64,000 nucleotides of DNA, taken from Cranoglanis bouderius (Eukaryota > Chordata > Actinopteri > Siluriformes > Cranoglanididae). The position numbers and the translations under genes were made by a program. The DNA lies in the NCBI GenBank assembly GCA_023630585.1, contig CM042566.1:6682254-6746253 (forward strand). The letters are read 5' to 3'. Below the pieces are notes generated by a model. It did not search any database. It was not told where the DNA came from and was given only the letters and a program-made list of their open reading frames with translations. Positions 56,742-64,000 of this stretch are shown piece by piece (position 1 is the stretch's first letter; each line of letters begins with the position of its first letter).

Positions 56742-57948
56742 TTACATTAACCCTATTGCAATGCCCTCCAAAAACACAGGAAAACACAGGAAAACACTGA
56801 CAAACCCAAAGGTAGAAACGTCAGCATGGTCTATAAATTCTGGCTCTGACAGTTTCTCAACCCCAGCTACACCACTCGAGTTTATAATTAGTCCTAACTA
56901 GATATTTCTTAATATCCCATTTGCATAGTTATGATATTTGTTTGTAAATGCCCACAATATTTTCTTACAAATTTAGTTGGTTCTATTTGCTAAAATATAA
57001 ACAAAGTACTAGCCTAATTTAAACCACCATGAGCCTGAGACCAGGCAGCTACTAAGGATGATTATGTGAACACTGTAAATGTATTGCACCATGTTCTTTT
57101 GTCTTTGTCTTGCGAGCGTCATACTGTATCTGACTACTTGCTCACACCTACATGAAAGTGAAAACTTCCATCATCACCAACTGAGGGAATATCTTTTGAA
57201 ACAATGGAGTTTGTCCATACAGTACATACTTGTAGAGTCGAAGCCAAGGAGCATTGAAGATATTCAGGTGGCTTGTGGTGGCCCAACAACTTACCAAAAC
57301 ACTATGTTGGTTATTTTTTTCCCTTTATTTGTCCTTTATTGATCCTTTATTTTCATAAGGCTTTTGGTACAACTCAAGAATTTCACGCCTACCCGAGTGT
57401 CTACGATTAGGTTGAAGCAGAACACAAGGACATACCAAGCACATTATATTTAGACCCCTAAAACAGACTGTGTATTAGATCTAATGTCTTTTCGTCAGAT
57501 TCAGACTGTTTTTTCGTCCAGGAAAATAAATCAATACTCTCTCACAGATTCGCTCAAAAAAGGTCCTGTGTTTCAAGCCTCTTGCACAAAATGCTTTTTT
57601 TGTTAAACCACTATCCTGAGGTAAATTACTAAATAATGATTGAATCTTCGAATCATAACAACACCACATGTACCAATCAAGATGGATGCTATCAAGCTGT
57701 GAAGAAGGTGTTTTAGGTATCAGGATAAATTCCAGTAATCTAGGAAATTAAATGGAGCCTATTTTAGGGAAAAAAATTCATTAAGCAGGCAACACCAAAA
57801 TGTTAAGCTCAAATAAGAGTATGACTCACATCAGGGTTTTATTGTACTGAGACCTCCTTGTTTGCCAGGTTCTTGTGGTCCAGTGCTCCAGAATGCTCTG
57901 GAGTGCACCCTTTTCTTCCACCCAACATGCACCATTCTCAGTTAAGCA
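56742..57948. other. Single-copy-looking non-coding sequence
   Basis: AAACACAGGA is tandemly repeated near 56774-56795. No gene or element is recognised. Confidence 0.4.
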
Positions 57949-57951
57949 AAT

Positions 57952-58015
<64 letters not shown>

Positions 58016-58050
58016 CATAGATAGATACATAGATAGTTAGATAGATAGAT
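57949..58050. repeat. (GATA)n microsatellite
   Basis: About 24 GATA-type units, with GATACATA interruptions in the right third. Confidence 0.98.
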
Positions 58051-58550
58051 ACAATAGATATAAAGATAGACGCATATTATACACATCATTTATGCGAAGT
58101 CGTAAGAAATGTTGCGATGATTAGAGATTTGAGTGGATCTAAATGAAATCAAACTGAACCAAAATCCAGCCACATTGTCCAAATTTTTCTTTAATTTATA
58201 TGAAAATATGTTTCATGAGATCAGGTTCTCCCAAGCTTTGATTTCTTCTCCCAAGGAATCGTCTACTTATTTCATGTACATATGTTTTTGGGCCTTTTCT
58301 TTTTTTTTGATGGAGAGCCTAATTCTCTATTCCAGCTGAGGGCCTGTAAATATCTTTGACACATGCTTGTATCTTTGGGCTTTATAAATAAACTTGCCTT
58401 GAATTACTGAATGTAATCCCTTCCATGATATTTTGTAACTGTTTAGTACAGAAACTGTATCCTTTTACCAAAAACTACTTCACAGAAGAGAGGAAGTGGG
58501 GAAAATAGAGGTGCCCTTGTTCAAATCCTTGTGTTTTTCATTAGATCATT
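58051..58550. other. Non-coding stretch, nothing recognised
   Basis: No gene or element was seen. Its last 13 bases (58538-58550) are the left target-site duplication of the LINE insertion. Confidence 0.45.
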
Positions 58551-59010
58551 CTTCTTCTTTTCCTTTCGGCTGTTCCCTTCAGGGGTCGCCACAGCAAATC
58601 ATCTGCCTCCATCTAGCCCTATCCCCTGCATTCTCTTCTCTCAGACCGACTACCTTCACTACATCCATAAACCTCCTCTTTGGTCTTCCTCTCGGCCTCC
58701 TGCCTGGCAGCTCTAAACTCAGCATCCTTTTATCGATATATTCACTCTCCCTCCTCTGAACATGTCCAAACCATCTCAACCTGGCCTCTCTAACTTTGTC
58801 TCCAAAACATCTCACATGTGCTGTCCCCCTGATGTACTCATTCCTGATCCTATCCATCCTCATCACTCCCAAAGAGAACCTCAACATCTTCAGCTCTGCT
58901 ACCTCTAACTCTTCCTCCTGTCTTTTCCTCAGTGCAACTGTCTCCAAACCATACAACATCACTGGTCTCACTACTGTCCTGTACACCTTTCCTTTCATTC
59001 TTGCTGGTAC
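58551..59010 (-). mobile_element. 5'-truncated RTE-like LINE with 13-bp target-site duplication
   Basis: The minus strand carries the C-terminal end of a LINE reverse transcriptase, a very short 3' region and a (GAA)-type tail at 58551-58562. TCATTAGATCATT at 58538-58550 is repeated exactly at 59011-59023. The perfect duplication and intact frame point to a fairly recent insertion. Confidence 0.93.
58579..59010 (-). pseudogene. RTE-like LINE reverse transcriptase, C-terminal fragment
   Basis: About 140 codons remain open to the stop at 58579. The frame reads GKVYRTVVRPVMLYGLETVA, the end of the RT thumb region typical of RTE-type LINEs. It continues with AELKMLRFSLGVMRMDRIRN, a conserved LRWFGHVQRR block, and the basic GRRPRGRPKRRFMDVVK, ending ARWRQMICCGDP. 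The catalytic RT motifs and the endonuclease lie upstream and are absent, so it is non-functional by truncation, not by frame damage. The first Met in the frame is an internal one. Confidence 0.92.
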
Positions 59011-59300
59011 TCATTAGATCATTAGTCAGATAAATTAGTTTTTCAGTCTACCCTCCTTACTCCATTTCCAGTGCTAGTTCTTTTTTCTCCTCTTCTTCAC
59101 TAAGGATACACTAAGGCTTTATGACTGCTAAGGGTGCATGCTGATCATTGTGACATTCATGTAAATTTTGTGTAATCCCACCTCACCCCCAGTGTAGAGC
59201 ATCACTATGATCAGGATAAAACAGTTACTGAAGTTGAATGAATGAATTATTGATGTGATCAATAGGCAAAAAGTTCATGCAATTTATTTGCTTTTTAAAA

Positions 59301-59305
<5 letters not shown>
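59011..59305. other. Non-coding, with a SINE family 1 tail near 59190-59250
   Basis: It contains ATCAGGATAAAACAGTTACT and GAAGTTGAATGAATGAA, the family 1 3' tail in plus orientation. The first 13 bases are the right target duplication of the LINE. Confidence 0.65.

Positions 59306-59362
<57 letters not shown>
59306..59362. repeat. (ATT)n microsatellite
   Basis: About 19 ATT units. Confidence 0.97.
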
Positions 59363-59659
59363 GTTGGTGTATCAAGAACTATGACGTGTTTCTGTCATAC
59401 ATCCCCAGTGCATTAATTGTATTTGGAATAGTGCAACAAAATCTAAGAAATGCAAATAACACTTTTTTAAACATAAATGAACATTTAATTGCTAACTTTA
59501 GAGTGAGTTCCACTGTCCTCACACAGTTCATTTGTAATGCAATGCTGATTAAATGGGATAATTCGCGTTCTATTCATCTCTTTCTTTTTCTTCAATATCA
59601 AAAGATACAACCTGCTGTTTTGTTTTGCAGTTTCCCCTGCTAGCACAATTTTTTCTTTC

Positions 59660-59765
59660 TCAAACCTGGCACAAACACACCTGATTCAGCTAATTGCAGT
59701 GCAGATGAACATCTGCTTAATAAAATTAGCTGTGTTGGATTAGAGTTAGATCCAATATGTGCAGG
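59660..59765. mobile_element. Fragment related to the 23975 hAT-like MITE
   Basis: AACACACCTGATTCAGCTAAT resembles AACACACCTGTTTTAGCTGAT inside the MITE at 23975. Two imperfect palindromes (GCAGATGAACATCTGC and the AGCTAATT/AATTAGCT pair) also lie here. The terminal repeats are not clear. Confidence 0.45.
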
Positions 59766-60460
59766 TTGATGGCTTTCCAAATGAAGGGATTTCGCAAGCC
59801 TAATTTAAAGGATGAAATATTGTTAACAGGGCTTTAATGCTACTTAAACAGGCTAAAGGACTTTATAAGACCCTCGCTTTACTTGAGCCTGTCTCGGCTC
59901 AGCTTAAATTGGTATAAATAATTCCACCTCTAAAGTTCAGCTCTTCCAAACAGATAAGTTACTTGTGCAATCAAAGTCGAACTCTTGGCCTTTTTGTGCT
60001 GAAAGAAAAAACAAAACCTTTATATTAACTGCATATGCATTCAGTGACACTCCAGTGCACACTACATACAGTTAATCACAGTGTATGTGATTGAATGGAG
60101 TTGTAGTAATAGTAATGGGATAATAATTTTAAGATGGATTAAATGTTCCATGTTTCTGAAAAAAATTGCATGTTCTTAAAAGCATGTTTTCTACTTGCTT
60201 GGAAAATGTGATATTCTTGGCCGTCATTTTTTGCTGCACTCACTACATAAAAAACGTACGTAAAAGTAATGGTACCGCTTGTACTTTCTGTCCTTTTTCA
60301 TTACAAAAAAGCCTTAAAACAATTACTATGTACTAATGTACTAAACACTAACATTTACTACTAACTGGCATTTATTTATTTATTTGTTTGTTTGTTACTG
60401 ATTGTCAGTTTGTTAGTTGGGTAGTTATTCTTTTGCCATGAAGTACAATATGTTTTTTCT

Positions 60461-61027
60461 TGTTAGGTTCTCTCTTTCTCCTGCTCTCGCTACGCTGCAA
60501 GATGAAGCGTAGCCTACTTCCGCATTCCACGGGGTGCAGTCCGCCTCCTGTCAGAAAGTCTTTCGTTTTGTTTACCTTGGCCATGTGCATGTGTTATTGT
60601 GTTCACGTCATGTCTCTGTCCCCGCCTCCTTAGTTCTCATTGGTTCTTGTTCATTTGATGTAATGATGATTTCCAGGTGTCTTTGATTTCGTGTATGATT
60701 TCCGTGTGTTTAAATACCCTGCGCTGTTTCCGCTTCCTCGCGGTGTATTAGCTTAGTTTAGATGTGTATTAGTTTAGATTCCGTAGCGTTTTGATTCGTA
60801 GTCTTTGTTCCTATGTCCGTAGTTCCGAGTTTGTGGTTCCCAGACCACTTCCGCGTTTCGAGTGTTTTTTCTGTCTTTTGGATTGCTGCTCTTTTTGATG
60901 ACTGCATTTGTAGGTTACTGCCTTTTTGTTTGTAAATAAACTTTGCTGCATTATCTGACGTTTCCCCAGTGCATGCATCCTGACTACTCTCCCCTGACTC
61001 TTCAGCCTGCACCGGCTATACATAACA
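60461..61027 (+). mobile_element. Solo LTR (567 bp)
   Basis: It starts TGTTAGGTTCTC and ends CTATACATAACA, giving a TGTTA/TAACA terminal inverted repeat. The flanking 5-mers TTTCT and TTACT match at 4 of 5. A TATA-like TTTAAATACC at about 60710-60719 and AATAAA at 60935 fit the promoter and polyadenylation signal of an LTR in plus orientation. No internal coding region lies beside it, so it is probably a recombined remnant of a Gypsy-like or retroviral-like element. The superfamily is not certain. Confidence 0.75.
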
Positions 61028-61060
61028 TTACTATTCTTCTGGTGCTACTACTACTACTAC

Positions 61061-61093
<33 letters not shown>

Positions 61094-61680
61094 ATTCAAC
61101 CATATTTTTCCATATTGTTTTATTTTATTGCCAAGGTTCAATATGTCCATACCTATTGAAAATACAAGTTCCCATTAAACCATTATCCATTTTTCTTACC
61201 TCAGAAATGTGTCAGTTTTCCTTTGCTTCACTCAAAACAAAGAAATTGTAAAACATAATCTTGCATTTGGTACTTTGTACTTGGTCACACACACACATAC
61301 ACCTCTTTTTAGCTTATTTATTTATTTATTGCCACATACCATATGTAAATCACACAACAGTGCAGTAATACAAAGAAACTTTACTGTAACTTTAAAAATG
61401 CTGTTAATATTCAATATACTTACCTTCATTATTTTAGCTACTGTATACTAATGGATCTTATTGACTGTCTCAAAAACAAGCAAGGAATATTATATTAGTC
61501 ACAGAAGATGTGTGTACACAGATTTGCAGTGCATGATTTTGGAGAAAACACATACCGTGTTTTGGCTAATTGGAAGATTTTTATCCAGTGTCACTAGTGT
61601 CATGTGGAGAGTAGTCAAGCTGTATTTATTTTTTATTTTTTATTTTTTTGTATTTTTTTAAAATAAGATTAAAGGGAGCA
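61028..61680. other. Non-coding with a short (ATA)n/(ACT)n array
   Basis: CTACTACTACTACTA passes into (ATA)n at 61050-61090. Otherwise no gene or element was seen. Confidence 0.45.
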
Positions 61681-61990
61681 ATCACAGCCAAAGCTGAGCA
61701 AATATTAATTCAACTTTCTGGCATGCCTTTTTTTTCATTCATATAGTCATGCACCAAAGGTCTCACTCAGCAATGTACTGTACATCTTTCTGAAGATTTG
61801 CCTGTCATAGCAGAATGATTGTGCTCCCTGGCATGCTATTTGATGCCTGTGCCAGCGCATTCTGAATAATAATGCAGGGCAGAAAATTAATGAACTGATC
61901 ATTGTTATGCGGGTAAAATTATGCATTCTTTCTCATTTTAAATAGCCCTGGTCTGTGGGAATCCATAAAGCCTGTCGGGAATATATCATG
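61681..61990. promoter_or_regulatory. Candidate conserved non-coding element
   Basis: A complex, non-repetitive block with many TAAT/ATTA and octamer-like cores (GCAAATATTAATTCAAC, GAAAATTAATGAACTGATC, GTAAAATTATGCATTC). It has no coding frame. Sequence texture is the only evidence. Confidence 0.25.
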
Positions 61991-64000
61991 TACTAGGGGT
62001 TGGGAGGCTATTAATTTTTGCTTGTCGAGAAGTAATTTAAAAAAGTAGTCAACTAGTTATTTTTTATATGGTTAAAGCAAAAACTAATAGCAAATAAGTC
62101 ATTAAAACACATCAATTTACAGCCATACACATACTACAAATTACATCTCCAGCTTCCATCTTCGATGCATTTTTAATACTATGTTGTTAATAGCAAAAAT
62201 ATATCATTCAGTGCAGTAAATGTGCAATATATTCGATGCCCAAATTGGGGGAAAAATTGAAAACAAACAAAAAAAAAACAACCAGATCAATATTTCGCTT
62301 TGATCTTTATAATACCTTAAAGAATTTCTTCAAAACCAGAAGGAGATTCTGAGGACTTTGATAAAGTAGCTTTCATTTCTCTTGCTTTCACATACCATTA
62401 TTTCCCTAAAACTTACATTTTATGGTTTTTGTTCTGAGCTGGAAGACCCCAAAACTGAATATTGGATGAATAGGATATTCGGGGGTTTGTGTTACATTTC
62501 TTTTTTAATAAAGAAATTTACATCTGTAAGTGTACATAGACCTTAATGCTGCATTAAAATGAATTTGTGCTAGCTGCCAACATTCTGTGCCACTTATAAC
62601 ACCAACAGTCTTCATAACCACATAGGTGCTGTAACACAGTAAGTTAATTGTCAGAACAGATAATACATATATTGATTACTTTGACTTTGTTGATTACTGT
62701 AACCTATCACTGCAATAACTGACTTCACCATTATAGTGTGCTTGAGAAAGACAAGCAAAATACTCCCCAAATACTACTTTAAAATAATGACTTTTGGAAT
62801 GAAACCAGTGCAAAAATAGATTATATTTGCATGCATTATTTTCCCCAACCCTCAGTGGTGCTGAACTTAACACTAGGGTGCTGAGGTGGGAAGGGAATTT
62901 TAGGTAACATAATGGAATTCATCTCATATAGTGAATCACCAGGGAGATGTTGGAAAGTGAGAAAAAAATGCAAGTTATTTATGTGGTATTAACATAGAGG
63001 TAATGGTTTCTCTATTGAGGATTCAGGGTGAGTTGCATGAAAAACACCAAGCTATAAAGTGCAAAAAAAAAAAAAAAAATCAATGTTGGACGTTAAGGAG
63101 ACTCAGTAATGCCTTCAAAAGCCGTCAAATAGTCTGATCATATATTGGTGTTATATTCCTAACCCTATATACAGTATCTAGGCTTGAATTACTCTATACT
63201 GCAGCTCTAGACTTTGTTTTCTTCTTCTAAATCCTACTAAAAATGCTGCTTGTTCTGATTACCATAGTTACATCCACTTCTGAATTACTGGAGTAATAAT
63301 AACAGCCCTGCTTGGTCACAAACAATAAGATTAGGTTATACCCAAAGCAATGATCTCAGTTCATTCCACATTCTATGGCATTTAAATATTATTGAGAAAT
63401 AATGTATTCTCCCATAGTTATGGCAGTGTAAAATATATTTATTGATGTGAATATTGTATTTGGCATACATTACTTTAATCACAGCACTTTCTGCAGAAGA
63501 GATAAATGAGATCAGTGGAGTTTGAAGATCTATTGGTTTAATGATATTCTATAATTTGTAAACAGAAATTATTTACTGATTAGATCATGTCATCAAATCA
63601 GTCAGTTGAAGAATAAGACCTCTGAAGATGCATTGTGTAAAAAGACAGGAATTTGTATCCAGTAATCCAGACTTCATTTAAATGCACACATAGCAAATTG
63701 GACTCAAGCAGTTATAAGGTGCTCTGCAATGACTTGTTTACTGTTTGATTTGACCTACCATTAGGGGTTGGTGGGGAAAAATAGCAGTGAGGCAGATGGT
63801 AAAGAAATCAGACTAATTCTACTTTGTTAGCCAAGAAATATTTCAGACAAGATGAAACTAATTCTACAGTCAACCACACAGTGTGTAAGACTGCACTCTG
63901 AAAAGTCTTTTTGTTTTTAATTTTCATTTGCTTTAATGGAACATTTTCACTTTCACATCACATTATTTATGATTAACTGTAGAGGTGAGGTTTTTTTAAA
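61991..64000. other. Non-coding stretch with a SINE family 3 tail
   Basis: CCAAATTGGGGGAAAAATTG at 62240-62259 matches the family 3 tail, followed by an A-rich run. A poly(A) run lies at 63063-63079. No gene or other element was recognised. Confidence 0.45.

Overview
The window looks like a gene-poor stretch of a teleost fish genome. It is AT-rich and dense in long (AC)n, (AT)n, (ATT)n and (GATA)n microsatellites. It also carries a typical teleost set of mobile elements: several Tc1/mariner transposons, a DIRS-type tyrosine-recombinase retrotransposon, an RTE-like LINE end, an L2-like LINE end, hAT-like MITEs, solo LTRs and at least three tRNA-derived or tRNA-like SINE families. One SINE family resembles, from memory, the tRNA-derived SINEs described in channel catfish (Mermaid/Merman type). 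A siluriform source is therefore my best guess, not a demonstrated fact. I found no convincing host protein-coding gene, tRNA, rRNA or CRISPR. Almost every longer open frame is a microsatellite translation, a SINE translation or a broken transposon gene.

Layout. 1-5 kb holds a compound (CT)n(AC)n tract, (AAAC)n/(ATT)n arrays, the 3' end of an L2-like LINE and a SINE. 5.6-7.1 kb is a dead Tc1 element inserted in an older repeat. 7.7-13.2 kb contains two copies of an unclassified repeat (Y), two SINEs, a Tc1 remnant and two copies of a ~0.5 kb non-autonomous repeat (X), one of them split by a Tc1-derived MITE. 13.2-17.3 kb is mostly single-copy-looking, with a degenerate minisatellite and one segment resembling a conserved non-coding element. 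17.3-22.1 kb holds repeat X, SINEs, and a nearly intact Tc1 element sitting inside a (TA)n array. 23-32.4 kb holds a Tc1 end, a hAT MITE with a near-perfect terminal inverted repeat, an A/C-rich degenerate tandem region, SINEs, another repeat X, a probable LTR and a broken THAP-domain gene.

33.8-38.4 kb is the largest element, a 5'-truncated and frameshifted DIRS retrotransposon with Gag-like, RT/RNase H and tyrosine recombinase regions and a complex inverted-repeat terminus. 40.3-42.5 kb is a nested stack: repeat X, then a SINE, with a complete Tc1 inside the SINE. 42.9-43.3 kb is a SINE whose two halves are in opposite orientation, as expected for twin priming. 43.3-58 kb is mainly single-copy-looking sequence with scattered SINEs and a Tc1 remnant. 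58.5-59.0 kb is an RTE-like LINE 3' end with a perfect 13-bp target-site duplication, and 60.5-61.0 kb is a solo LTR. The rest is single-copy-looking.

The elements do not form a joint pathway. They are independent insertions whose nesting gives relative ages. The long non-repetitive blocks, some rich in TAAT-type sites, would fit regulatory sequence in a gene desert or large intron, but conservation cannot be tested from this sequence alone.
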